IMG/VR virus record: IMGVR_UViG_3300009448_000011
Span: 1 to 64,000 of that record
Direction: 5' to 3' (one strand)
From: a virus
DNA: 64,000 nucleotides
Positions 45,905 through 54,381 of the stretch are shown here, piece after piece (the stretch's first letter is position 1; every line of letters starts with the position of its first letter). The translations under genes and the position numbers were made by a program. The notes beneath the pieces are model-generated. The model was given only the letters and a program-made list of their open reading frames with translations, had not been told where the DNA came from and ran no database searches.

Positions 45905-46318
45905 CATTAGGCGTATTTTCAATTCAGTATATTTTAAATTATGGGATAGTTTAAAAACTTCTACGTCATATAAACAACAGATCTTTTCAAACACATCATA
46001 ACCTTTCCAAGTACTTAAGCCTTTGCCAAACAAAACAATTAATAATTTTTTAGGAGGATTAAAAAAATAAGAATAACACAAAATTTGGCCTAGGGCTTCT
46101 TTTGCATTAGTATATATTTTGAATTCTACTATATATTTTTGAGTAACTAGATCAATATAACCTAAAGGAGTTTTAACTTCTGATTTTCCTAAATGTCTAA
46201 AATTATCTACACATTGTTTTTCTTGACCTTTATTAGGTGTTTTAATTTTACGGGGCTTTTTTGCTTTAATTAAGGCATTAGCTAGTAATTGTTGTCTAGG
46301 TGACGTAGGCTTAGTCAT
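45902..46318 (-). CDS. PD-(D/E)XK nuclease-fold protein (138 aa)
   Basis: The 138-residue product has a restriction-endonuclease-like core. It shows an early Glu in KSEVKTPLG, Asp in GYIDLVTQK, EFK in YIVEFKIYT, then a Gln helix KEALGQILCYSYFF. The N-terminus is basic (KAKKPRKIKTPNKGQEKQ), which suits DNA binding. It may be a phage-encoded structure-specific or defence-related nuclease. It overlaps the dNMP kinase gene by eight bases. Its stop codon falls within an IS-end-like hairpin region, so its C-terminus may have been altered by an insertion. Confidence 0.6.
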   Translation of the reverse strand: MTKPTSPRQQLLANALIKAKKPRKIKTPNKGQEKQCVDNFRHLGKSEVKTPLGYIDLVTQKYIVEFKIYTNAKEALGQILCYSYFFNPPKKLLIVLFGKGLSTWKGYDVFEKICCLYDVEVFKLSHNLKYTELKIRLM

Positions 46319-46868
46319 TTAAAATAGTAAACACAAGGTCATATATAGCATCTGTAAATAATTGCGAACCATCATTTTGTATTACAGTAGTACATATATC
46401 AGGCCCTAAATCTAAATAGCTTCTACTATCCCCGTTAAATGTATGCCCTTCTCTTTCAATTTTTACTAGAATTATATTATGAGCTCCGTATTCTTTTATT
46501 AACACTTCAGCTTCTTCTGTGAATCCACTATCAGAAATAACAATTAATTTATTGTTATACTCTTTTAATTCTTCTGCTAAGATTTTACCAAATATATTTT
46601 TTCCATGAGTTGGTTTAAAATATAATTCAGATACATTTATATATGCTTGACGTGGTGTAATTCCATAAAAGTCACAATTAGGAAGATCTTTTACTTCTTC
46701 ATAATAATTATAAGGACGATTAATAAATCCATATAAGGCATGAGTCTTTTCTTTAAGGATGCCTGCAAATTTTACTTGTCTAGTATTTTTAAAAGTTTTA
46801 ACTATATAAGTTGCTGCAAAATCTTTGCCACTACTAGGTGGCCCATTAAGTAATATAATTTTCATCAA
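46311..46868 (-). CDS. Deoxynucleoside monophosphate kinase-like P-loop protein
   Basis: The 185-residue product starts KIILLNGPPSSGKDFAATYI, with a Walker A at residues 9-16 in which Asp follows the GK, as in T4 gp1-type dNMP kinases. It continues with KFAGILKEKTHALYG, ITPRQAYINVSE and KLIVISDSGFTEEAEVL, blocks shared with that family. It would phosphorylate dNMPs from degraded host DNA to feed phage replication. It overlaps the nuclease-like gene downstream and follows the 531-residue gene. Confidence 0.7.
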   Translation of the reverse strand: MMKIILLNGPPSSGKDFAATYIVKTFKNTRQVKFAGILKEKTHALYGFINRPYNYYEEVKDLPNCDFYGITPRQAYINVSELYFKPTHGKNIFGKILAEELKEYNNKLIVISDSGFTEEAEVLIKEYGAHNIILVKIEREGHTFNGDSRSYLDLGPDICTTVIQNDGSQLFTDAIYDLVFTILND

Positions 46869-46927
46869 ATAACAATATAAATTTTTTTGTAATCAATTCC
46901 CTTCAGACATACCTATCCTATGTCAAC

Positions 46928-48523
46928 TTAATTCTTGCTCTCCAATTGAGTAGTTTTATTATTAACTTTTAAGCCAGCGTATTCGTCTTTTATAGCCTTA
47001 ATGGTTATATTAATTAAGTCAGCATATGCCTTTGCAACTTCACATTTAATAACTGAAACATTATTAATTTTGTGAAATATTAATTGTTGCGATAATTCTT
47101 CGTTAGGTTGTTCGTTAATAGGAAAAGCAGAACCTGAAATTGTGGCGAATCCAAATTGATCAATATTAACTACTGTTTTGTTATCAACACCTAGTGCTTG
47201 ATTAAGTAACAAAACATTATTATATGAAACTCTTGCTTCAACTTTAGACATAGGTTTTAATTCAATTTGTAATATATTAGACAATTGTTTTAATTTAATT
47301 AAAGCTGAACTTAATAGAATACCGCCATCGTGTTGATACGATACAGATTCATTATGCAAATCTTTCAAATATTCTCTTTCATATCTTTGAAGATTCTCAG
47401 ATGTTTTGGCCATTTTGGAAAATGATTTACAAGTTTGCATCCATTTGCTTAATTTCTTTGTAAACTTTTTAAGTGCAGTACCTAGCACTATTAATACTTT
47501 CAATTGACCAAGGAAGTTCAACTTACCTGCAATTTCATCATTCAAAATTAACTTTTGCAAAGTAAATCTATTTTTAGACGCCACTTTGTTAAGAGTTCTA
47601 GGAATACGCGCACCGTTCAAAACACTTAAAAATGCAATTTTTAAACTTCCTTTTGTTAATTCAGGAATATTAATTTCATTATTAAGAATTCCTTCTAGCC
47701 CACTAGAGTCAAACATTTTTGTTAAATGTTGATGTGCAATAGTAATATGACATTTAACTGCGTCAACATTAATAGTCTCAGCTCCTGACATCGAGTAAGA
47801 CCTTAATTCTTTTGATAGATTCAAATAGCCGCCGCCAACCTCATACAATCTACAACCCTGTACAGGTTCAATATACTCAGGAATATACTTAAATATACCA
47901 CTTGAAAAATCTCTTGAAGTAGTACGCGCCAACATTGCTTGAAAACACCGTATATTGTGCGCCAACTTTAATTTTAAACTTTTTCTTTTTTTTAAATTTG
48001 TTTGTTGTTTAAACTCGGTATGAATATTTCGTAATCCCGCTATAATACCAAAAGCATTAAAAGGACATTCTTTCTGATCTTTGAATTTAAATCTATTTTT
48101 TTTAATTAAAGATTTTGCACTCAACGAAACATTTTCCAAAACAGAATAAGTACGTTTTTTTAAACCACTTTTAACCAACAATTCTTTAATTGCCAAATCA
48201 TCTAAAGTTTCAATCACAATAGGTGCAACTTTAAAAGCTGTACAAAAATGACGATATTGATTATATCCTGATTTTGTAATTAAACCTTTGGCGATTAAAG
48301 AATTAACATTGGCGCCTTGAAAAAACTTTTGTTTAAAAGACCAAGGAATAGGCACGCCTAGCCAATTATCATCTTTGTTTACAGCCAAATTATTTAAATG
48401 ACAATTTAACAAATGAATGAACCACATTTTTGTTTTTTCATTTTCACCCAATAACAAATCTTGCAAATATTCATTTTGCAATTTATAGACTCTTAAAGAA
48501 CATTGAGTGAATAATTTAGTCAT
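46928..48523 (-). CDS. Putative polymerase-palm-like protein (531 aa)
   Basis: I do not recognise the family with certainty. Three blocks appear in the order expected of a family A-type palm: INVDAVKCHITIAHQHL (motif A-like, Asp followed by an aromatic/His helix), KGSLKIAFLSVLNGARI (motif B-like, Lys then N-G), and SYQHDGGILLSSALI (motif C-like HD). The N-terminal third is helical and basic (SLSAKSLIKKNRFKFK), suited to nucleic acid. It could be a divergent DNA or RNA polymerase or a primase-polymerase. It neighbours nucleotide-metabolism genes. Codon choice (more C and G at third positions) looks slightly different from its neighbours. Confidence 0.4.
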   Translation of the reverse strand: MTKLFTQCSLRVYKLQNEYLQDLLLGENEKTKMWFIHLLNCHLNNLAVNKDDNWLGVPIPWSFKQKFFQGANVNSLIAKGLITKSGYNQYRHFCTAFKVAPIVIETLDDLAIKELLVKSGLKKRTYSVLENVSLSAKSLIKKNRFKFKDQKECPFNAFGIIAGLRNIHTEFKQQTNLKKRKSLKLKLAHNIRCFQAMLARTTSRDFSSGIFKYIPEYIEPVQGCRLYEVGGGYLNLSKELRSYSMSGAETINVDAVKCHITIAHQHLTKMFDSSGLEGILNNEINIPELTKGSLKIAFLSVLNGARIPRTLNKVASKNRFTLQKLILNDEIAGKLNFLGQLKVLIVLGTALKKFTKKLSKWMQTCKSFSKMAKTSENLQRYEREYLKDLHNESVSYQHDGGILLSSALIKLKQLSNILQIELKPMSKVEARVSYNNVLLLNQALGVDNKTVVNIDQFGFATISGSAFPINEQPNEELSQQLIFHKINNVSVIKCEVAKAYADLINITIKAIKDEYAGLKVNNKTTQLESKN

Positions 48524-48530
48524 TCAGATA

Positions 48531-48971
48531 TTATAACACATGTTTAAGATGAAGGTGAGAAAAAATAGAATCAAGGTTAGAACATTTTTCAAAATTAAGA
48601 AAAAAAGGATGGTGATAGAATTTTGGAGGGAGTCCCACCAAAATTACTCGTTTTCCAAGTTCTAGGGCCATGCCCAATTCCAGTAGAGTGCCTATCATAG
48701 GAAGATGCCCCAAAGTATCTACCTTTGCAATGATGATATCTGAGTGTTTAATGTCCCAGCGATCACGTCGTAGAATATACAAAGGATTGGTGGTTAAGTT
48801 CGCATCATTTAAAATTTCGGTAGAAAGATATTCAAGTGAATTTAAATAGCGAGTAGGTGACAAAACATTATATCCGTATTTTGTTAATGAAGTCCCAAGA
48901 GTTTCTCGCCACTGAGTAGCTTCCTTAAAAATTAATCCGTTAATACTGCCTGCCAAATAGACTGTTTTCAT
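48531..48971 (-). CDS. Nucleoside 2-deoxyribosyltransferase-like protein
   Basis: The 146-residue product matches the nucleoside 2-deoxyribosyltransferase layout. It has VYLAGSINGL at the N-terminus, TQWRETLGTSLTKYGYNVLSP, then a LRRDRWDIKHSDIIIAKVD segment (DxxxIxxSDxIxAxxD), and GTLLELGMALELGKRVILVG containing the catalytic Glu. It would exchange bases on deoxynucleosides or remove modified nucleotides, fitting the adjacent dNMP kinase. The start at 48971 is four bases downstream of the CpeS-like gene stop, giving a compact operon. Confidence 0.8.
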   Translation of the reverse strand: MKTVYLAGSINGLIFKEATQWRETLGTSLTKYGYNVLSPTRYLNSLEYLSTEILNDANLTTNPLYILRRDRWDIKHSDIIIAKVDTLGHLPMIGTLLELGMALELGKRVILVGLPPKFYHHPFFLNFEKCSNLDSIFSHLHLKHVL

Positions 48972-48975
48972 TATT

Positions 48976-49410
48976 TTAAAGTTTTTTTTCCTGATAAGAA
49001 CCCGACAATATTAAATCACCTTGACTTAAATCTTTGTTTTGTTTGTACCCAAAAGTCCGCCTTGTTTTAAAAGAATCGTTTAAAAATACAATTTTTTCAT
49101 CAAAAATGACATTATTATAGATTGTAAGTGTATGCAATACTTTGTGTGAAATAGAAAGAATGCGGGAAGTAGTAGGATGAGAGGTAAAGTAGCCAGAGCC
49201 CCGTTGTATTTGAGTATCGTCGTTAAAAGTACAATTAAAAGAACCTTTGCCGTTAATGGAAGACCAAACAACGTCATAATAGTTAACAAAAGGATTAGTC
49301 CAAGTAAAGGTAGTAATGAAACTTTTGATAGTGCCGGAAGTAGGATAAAGATAAGTACGATGACTTTCCCAAGTACCCAAACTGCGATTAAAAAAAGAAG
49401 TTAATTTCAT
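48976..49410 (-). CDS. CpeS/CpcS-like phycobiliprotein lyase
   Basis: The 144-residue product starts FFNRSLGTWESHRTYLYP, matching the 'FF...S.G.W.S.R.Y' opening of S-type chromophore lyases. It continues with a lipocalin-like series of strands: GSFNCTFNDD, SRILSISHKVLHTLTIYNN, FDEKIVFLNDSFKTRRTFGY and a terminal GSYQEKKL. This family attaches bilins to phycobiliprotein cysteines. A phage copy implies a phycobilisome-containing cyanobacterial host and manipulation of light harvesting during infection. The start overlaps the UvsW-like gene stop (ATGA). An alternative is another small lipocalin-fold protein. Confidence 0.6.
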   Translation of the reverse strand: MKLTSFFNRSLGTWESHRTYLYPTSGTIKSFITTFTWTNPFVNYYDVVWSSINGKGSFNCTFNDDTQIQRGSGYFTSHPTTSRILSISHKVLHTLTIYNNVIFDEKIVFLNDSFKTRRTFGYKQNKDLSQGDLILSGSYQEKKL

Positions 49411-50906
49411 AAAAGGTTAATATTTTCTTTACCATATATAGTAGTAGCAATTTGAATTCTATTTTGGGATTGATTTTTAAACCAAAACTGAGTATCTATA
49501 AAATCAATAACAGTAGGAAATTGTTTGCCGTCTTTCTTACGTAATAAACGGCCGACGCGTTGTATAAAATCATTACTAGATTTACCTGCGGCGGCCAAAA
49601 TAATACTAGAAAGACTAGGAATATTGATACCTGCAGTAAGAACTTTAGGACCAGCAATAACGCCATTTATTTTACTATCCTTTAAATCTTGAATAATAAG
49701 TTCTCTTTTTTTCTTAGAAAGATAGCCACTAATAATAGGAAAATTCAAACCATGTTGTGATAAGAGAGAAGAAATAATATCAGCATGATTGCCATCGCCT
49801 TTAACTTTATTAACAATAATAATAATAGGACCTTGTTTCTTATTAACTTCTTCAATTGCTTTAGTAACAATAATATGATTACGACCTGAATTATTTATAA
49901 TTAAATTATTATAAACAAGAGGTAAAATTTTATATCTATGAGAGTCAGAAAGAGTACTAATATTAGCGGCATTTTTTTGCAAAGAAGTAGGTAAAAACCC
50001 TTTAGGAGAAGTATAGAAATAAAATTTAGGTTGCATTATAATATTTTGTTGTATTAAATCCAGTTCAGAGATAGTACAAATACGAGAACCAAAAAAGGCT
50101 TCTAAAAAGAGAGAGTGAGGGCCAACAATGTCGGGAGTAGCAGAAAAAGCCAAAGAAATGCGGCGATTAGTTAAGTGTTCAATTAAAGATTGAAAAGTAG
50201 GATTACAAGTTAAATGACATTCATCAGTCAACAAAACATCGACAGAATTTAAATAAGATTTTGATTTAGATAAATTAGATAAAGAATTAGGAATACCGAC
50301 AGTGACATCATTAAAGATATAATGTCCATCGCCGACAATACCGATATTAATTAAAGGAGAATGAGAGAGAGAAAAATAGTCATTAATATCGTGAGTCATT
50401 TGATATAACAAATTAATAGTAGGAACTGTAATTAATACTTTCAAATGATCTTGAGTAAATATTTTAACTAATTCGCCGATACAGAAACTTTTCCCAGAAC
50501 TAGTAGGAGATTTTACAATGCCGCGTTTAAATTGTAAACAAGAGGTTACAATTTGTTTTTGGTGAGGACGTAAGATAGAGCTAAGAGAGAGAGAGTGAGG
50601 AATATATTTAGGAATAGTAGAAACAATTTCCAAATCAGAGCGTGAAATAACGGTATTATCGTCCCAAATATCTGTTAAGAGTCTAGAAATAAAACCTGAG
50701 TACAAAAAAACATCCCAAGTATTATTATTATTTTTAGTAGCTTTAAAGAGATATTTTTTAGTAGCGGCAAGAGTCAAACAATTAGGACTAAAAAGAGATA
50801 GAGTAGCTTCATCAATAAAGTGTACTAATTCTTTAGATAAATACTCTACATACTCTCGGGGACATTCTTTCAATATAGAATATGTAGGTGAATATTTTAT
50901 TTTCAT
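49407..50906 (-). CDS. UvsW-like SF2 helicase
   Basis: The 499-residue product has SF2 motifs in order: LRPHQKQIVTSCLQFKRG, Walker A SPTSSGKSF, motif Ia ITVPTINLLYQM, DECH in LLTDECHLTC, SATP, then helicase C-terminal motifs GVIAGPKVLTAGINIPSL and FIQRVGRLLRKKDGK. The length and the roughly 120-residue N-terminal domain match T4 UvsW, a branch-migration helicase used in recombination-dependent replication and fork reversal. It overlaps the CpeS-like gene by ATGA. A purine-rich 140-bp gap precedes it. Confidence 0.85.
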   Translation of the reverse strand: MKIKYSPTYSILKECPREYVEYLSKELVHFIDEATLSLFSPNCLTLAATKKYLFKATKNNNNTWDVFLYSGFISRLLTDIWDDNTVISRSDLEIVSTIPKYIPHSLSLSSILRPHQKQIVTSCLQFKRGIVKSPTSSGKSFCIGELVKIFTQDHLKVLITVPTINLLYQMTHDINDYFSLSHSPLINIGIVGDGHYIFNDVTVGIPNSLSNLSKSKSYLNSVDVLLTDECHLTCNPTFQSLIEHLTNRRISLAFSATPDIVGPHSLFLEAFFGSRICTISELDLIQQNIIMQPKFYFYTSPKGFLPTSLQKNAANISTLSDSHRYKILPLVYNNLIINNSGRNHIIVTKAIEEVNKKQGPIIIIVNKVKGDGNHADIISSLLSQHGLNFPIISGYLSKKKRELIIQDLKDSKINGVIAGPKVLTAGINIPSLSSIILAAAGKSSNDFIQRVGRLLRKKDGKQFPTVIDFIDTQFWFKNQSQNRIQIATTIYGKENINLL

Positions 50907-51049
50907 ATGACATATTTAATCTTTTTAAATACCAGTTAATATATTTTAACACAATTTTTATTTTACCTAAAACATATTAACTAGTTAATTTAAAAAAAAT
51001 AAATTAAAGAGGGAGAGAGAGAGAAGTTAAGGAAGAATAATATATTTAA

Positions 51050-52303
51050 TTAAAAAGGCATACTATCGAGATCATAATCAGAAGGCTGAGAGATAGTACG
51101 AATAGAAGGAGAAGGAGAAGGAGAAGGAGAGGAAGGGACATTAATAGTACCATCGACTTGAATAGAAGTAGAAGGTTCAAGAGTTAAAGATTCAATAGTA
51201 GGAGAAGGAACTTCAACGGACCAAGATTTAAAAGCACGAGAATACTCAGGAATAAAAACTGCGCCGAGACTTCCAAAATGAGCTTGAAAGAGAGGAGAAG
51301 GGCCAGGGCTTTTGCGATAAGTCAAAGAAAGATAGTGAAATACAGGATTACGGAGGGGATCACGAGAATTTTTAAATTGGAAATGTAAGTCGCGACAATA
51401 AGATTCAAAACCAACGACAGAAAGATCAGGATCTCTTTTACCATTAGAGGATTTAATAGAGCGACCTTGAATATTAGTTTTACTTAAAGGAACTTCCATA
51501 AAAACAAATTCGCCAATATTGTTGCCATTAAGATCTAAAAGAGAAGAAACAGGATAGCTAACATTAGACATAACATAAGAAGATTTGCCATTAGCATCAG
51601 TTGTTTTAACATTTTTACGAACAAGGACTTCAAAAACAGCGAGATAAAGTTTGCCACGAGGGTCGCAAGAAATACGTTTATCAGAACCACCGTCACCAAT
51701 ACCGGGAATAACTTCAGTAGAGAAGCCACATTTAATACAATCAGAACAACTAGTAGTTTTTTCGCCTCTATAACCGACTAAGCCCAATTTTTCCACAGAA
51801 GGATTAGGTTTAGTATTATTAACAGACCATTTATTAGTAGACATATCCTTTTCAAAAGCATACTTCATACCATAAGGAACAGTAGGAAGAGCTTTAATTA
51901 ATTGACCTTTCTCTGTATAGCCAAGAACAGAACAAAGAACATTTGTTTTTTCACCATCAAAATATCTTAATTCATCACGTTGTTGATAGAGCATTACAGC
52001 GCCACGAAGTTCAATTACATTACCTAATTCAATAGGCTCACCACCTTCTTCTTTAGGAGGTAGAAATAGATATTCACTTTCTCTAATAGAGGGATTACCA
52101 TCATTATGTAAAGAAGTCCATTTAATAACACCATCAGATTTATGTGTATCAAAAACACTTCTAATTTTTTTAGGACGAGAATAAGAAGTAGATTTTTTAC
52201 TACCACCTCCTGAATAAAAATCAGAAGAACTATCCAAGTTAATATTTAATTCTTCCGCCAATAACAATAAATCATTATTATTTGTTTTAATTAAATCCGA
52301 CAT
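51050..52303 (-). CDS. Putative ssDNA-binding protein with acidic tip
   Basis: The 417-residue product ends in a low-complexity Ser-Pro tract followed by DYDLDSMPF, like the DDDIPF tip by which bacterial SSBs recruit partners. The body is beta-rich, with four cysteines in two clusters (CSDCIKCGF and SCDPRGK), a possible zinc site as in T4 gp32. It lies among the helicase, clamp-loader and clamp genes. A gp32/SSB-like role in coating single strands fits, but I cannot confirm an OB fold by eye. The N-terminal LLLLAEELNINL segment and Gly/Ser linker could mediate self-interaction. Confidence 0.5.
   Translation of the reverse strand: MSDLIKTNNNDLLLLAEELNINLDSSSDFYSGGGSKKSTSYSRPKKIRSVFDTHKSDGVIKWTSLHNDGNPSIRESEYLFLPPKEEGGEPIELGNVIELRGAVMLYQQRDELRYFDGEKTNVLCSVLGYTEKGQLIKALPTVPYGMKYAFEKDMSTNKWSVNNTKPNPSVEKLGLVGYRGEKTTSCSDCIKCGFSTEVIPGIGDGGSDKRISCDPRGKLYLAVFEVLVRKNVKTTDANGKSSYVMSNVSYPVSSLLDLNGNNIGEFVFMEVPLSKTNIQGRSIKSSNGKRDPDLSVVGFESYCRDLHFQFKNSRDPLRNPVFHYLSLTYRKSPGPSPLFQAHFGSLGAVFIPEYSRAFKSWSVEVPSPTIESLTLEPSTSIQVDGTINVPSSPSPSPSPSIRTISQPSDYDLDSMPF
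51105..51132. repeat. GGAGAA hexanucleotide microsatellite (Ser-Pro tract)
   Basis: Tandem GGAGAA/GAAGGA units on the + strand encode the (Ser-Pro) tract near the C-terminus of the SSB-like protein on the - strand. The period is six, so frame is kept on slippage. Confidence 0.75.
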
Positions 52304-52322
52304 TTTAAATTTCCTTATTTGA

Positions 52323-53150
52323 TTAATTTAGATTAAATAAATTACGAACAGTAGAAACAGTTAAGTTTGAATAATTATGTACTACATAATCAAAAATAAA
52401 TACAGCTTCTTGTATTCTTATTTTTCCTTTATAGAACGCATCTTTAAAAATCATGTAATATAAAAGTAATTGAGGAGCATAAGTTTCGAGACTTTTAAAA
52501 ACCTGAGAATTATTATGAGGGCCTCGTATAAAAAGTAGAAACAAATCAGTTGTGTTTATATGTAATAAATACTTTTTAGAATCAGTGGCATACATATTTA
52601 ATAAATAAGTTTTAGAAGCATCGCTTGTTTTATTATATAGAAAATCCAAATCTGGAATAGAAAATTTTTTATTACCTCGTTCTTGATAAAGAAAAAATAA
52701 ATAACGAACTTCATTTTTCCATTTAGTAGGATTAGAGTTAAATTTTTTTATACAATATTCTGACCAAAAATAAGGCCAAGCATCTATATCTAAAATAGAA
52801 GACACACATAAAATTTCATGTTGATATTGCAGAGGACATAAAGAAAATTCTGTTACCCCTTCTAACTCTAAAAATCGTTTATATACCTTAGTATTTTTAA
52901 TTATTAAATACGTTTTATTATTCTTATTTTGCCTATACTCTTTTTTTAATATTTCTTCTCCTTCATAATTAACAATATAAATAGTCATATTAAGTTCTCC
53001 TAAAGAATCATAAGAAACACTATTAAGGAGAGTATTAGAAATATGTAGTAGAGAATTAGTAGTAGAAAAAGAGAGTAATTTTTGTTCTACATTAGTATTA
53101 AGAATATGATATTTTACAAGATTAAAAGGAGAATTACTAATTATTAACAT
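52323..53150 (-). CDS. Hypothetical protein coupled to clamp loader (275 aa)
   Basis: The 275-residue product begins MLIISNSPFNLVKYHILNTN and has a Rossmann-like N-terminal half (LNMTIYIVNYEGEEILKKEY, KTYLIIKNTKVYKRFLEL). A helical C-terminal half follows (YAPQLLLYYMIFKDAFYKGK), a general layout compatible with a clamp-loader delta-type subunit (AAA+-like fold without an active P-loop). Its start overlaps the AAA+ clamp-loader gene by 14 bases, suggesting stoichiometric production. The delta assignment is inference; no Walker motifs are present. Confidence 0.45.
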   Translation of the reverse strand: MLIISNSPFNLVKYHILNTNVEQKLLSFSTTNSLLHISNTLLNSVSYDSLGELNMTIYIVNYEGEEILKKEYRQNKNNKTYLIIKNTKVYKRFLELEGVTEFSLCPLQYQHEILCVSSILDIDAWPYFWSEYCIKKFNSNPTKWKNEVRYLFFLYQERGNKKFSIPDLDFLYNKTSDASKTYLLNMYATDSKKYLLHINTTDLFLLFIRGPHNNSQVFKSLETYAPQLLLYYMIFKDAFYKGKIRIQEAVFIFDYVVHNYSNLTVSTVRNLFNLN

Positions 53151-54381
53151 AATACTTTAGATATTCCGACCAAGTAGTAAAAGAAAAATTAGCCATTTTA
53201 ATTGGCTTTGAAGTTAAAGGTTTTCCAACCAATTTTTCTAATTGAGAAGTAACTAGTTTACTAACTTTTACTACATTTAAACTTTGAGGTGGAGATTGAG
53301 ATTGAGATTGATTTAAAGATTGAGATTGAGATTGAGATTGAGATTGAGATGAAAGAGATAATAAACATTTACCTTGATAAAGTTTAAAAATAGAAACAAC
53401 AGGAATTTTATAAGAAGATTGAAGCCAAAAAGACAAAGAACTAAGAAAGTGAATACCTTCGAGATTCAAATTTTGAGAAACCAAAAAGGATAAAAAATAA
53501 GAAATAGCAACTTCTTCATTAGTTAAAATAGTTTTAAAAAAAGAAGAGGTATTATCCCAAGAGTTAGATTGAAGACTAAGAAGTAAAGAGTGACAAGATT
53601 CAAGATTCAAGCCGCCTAATTTTTCAGAAGAAATATGAGAAGGAGTTAAGAGAGAAAGAGAGCCTTCAGATTTAGTAATAAAATACTGTAAAGTTTGCCA
53701 AGCTTTTCTAACATTACCGTTAGACAAATAGGCGATTAAATCAGCACAAGAAGGATGAAGATCCGAATAAAAAAATTGAAGTTTAGAACTAATAGAAGAA
53801 GAAGAAATAGGAGATAAAGAAAGTTCAATACAGCGACTTTCGATAGCCTCTCTAACGATAGAATCCATTTTATCTAAATCCATAGAAATCAAAATAACGG
53901 TAACATTATCAAGAGCAAATTCTAAGGAATCAAGAAAGGGGCTAATAGATTGACGAGAAGCAGATTGAACTTCATCAATAATAATAAATCTACGATTATT
54001 ATCATGTCTAACATTATCATGAGTTAAAACTGTAGTAGATTTAGTAAGACTAATTAAATCAGAAACAGCTTCCTTAAACACTGAAGCTTCTGTAATAGAA
54101 TAATAAGTAATATTAGGATGTTGATTTTTATGTATGGTTTTAGAACAAGAAGAACAGTGATTACAAGGTTGAAAATCGTGTTCTAAACGTTGTTCACAAA
54201 GAGTAGCTTTAACATAGAGTTGAGCAATAGTAGTTTTACCTGAGCCACTACCGCCACTAATAATCAAGCCACTAGGATGTTTATTAGTTTTAATAACAGA
54301 TTTCAAATAATTAGCGGCGCCATCTTGTTCTAGATATTCATCCCAAGTAGAGGGACGATAGTCATTAATAGAGTTAGTCAT
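53137..54381 (-). CDS. AAA+ clamp loader subunit (DnaX/gp44-like)
   Basis: The 414-residue product has Walker A GGSGSGKT (43-50), a zinc module of four cysteines (C62, C73, C76, C79) as in DnaX, Walker B FIIIDEVQ (D136, E137) and the clamp-loader SRC sensor motif in EAIESRCIEL. The C-terminal region includes a (Ser-Gln) repeat tract at about residues 340-370, then a short basic tail. It should form the ATPase ring that opens the sliding clamp encoded at 56568-57740. It overlaps the UDG-like gene by ATGA and the 275-residue gene by 14 bases. Confidence 0.85.
   Translation of the reverse strand: MTNSINDYRPSTWDEYLEQDGAANYLKSVIKTNKHPSGLIISGGSGSGKTTIAQLYVKATLCEQRLEHDFQPCNHCSSCSKTIHKNQHPNITYYSITEASVFKEAVSDLISLTKSTTVLTHDNVRHDNNRRFIIIDEVQSASRQSISPFLDSLEFALDNVTVILISMDLDKMDSIVREAIESRCIELSLSPISSSSISSKLQFFYSDLHPSCADLIAYLSNGNVRKAWQTLQYFITKSEGSLSLLTPSHISSEKLGGLNLESCHSLLLSLQSNSWDNTSSFFKTILTNEEVAISYFLSFLVSQNLNLEGIHFLSSLSFWLQSSYKIPVVSIFKLYQGKCLLSLSSQSQSQSQSQSLNQSQSQSPPQSLNVVKVSKLVTSQLEKLVGKPLTSKPIKMANFSFTTWSEYLKYYVNN
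53283..53352. repeat. GATTGA hexanucleotide microsatellite (Ser-Gln tract)
   Basis: Two runs of GATTGA-type units, split by a short interruption, encode the Ser-Gln dipeptide tract of the clamp loader. The period of six keeps the frame. Confidence 0.85.
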
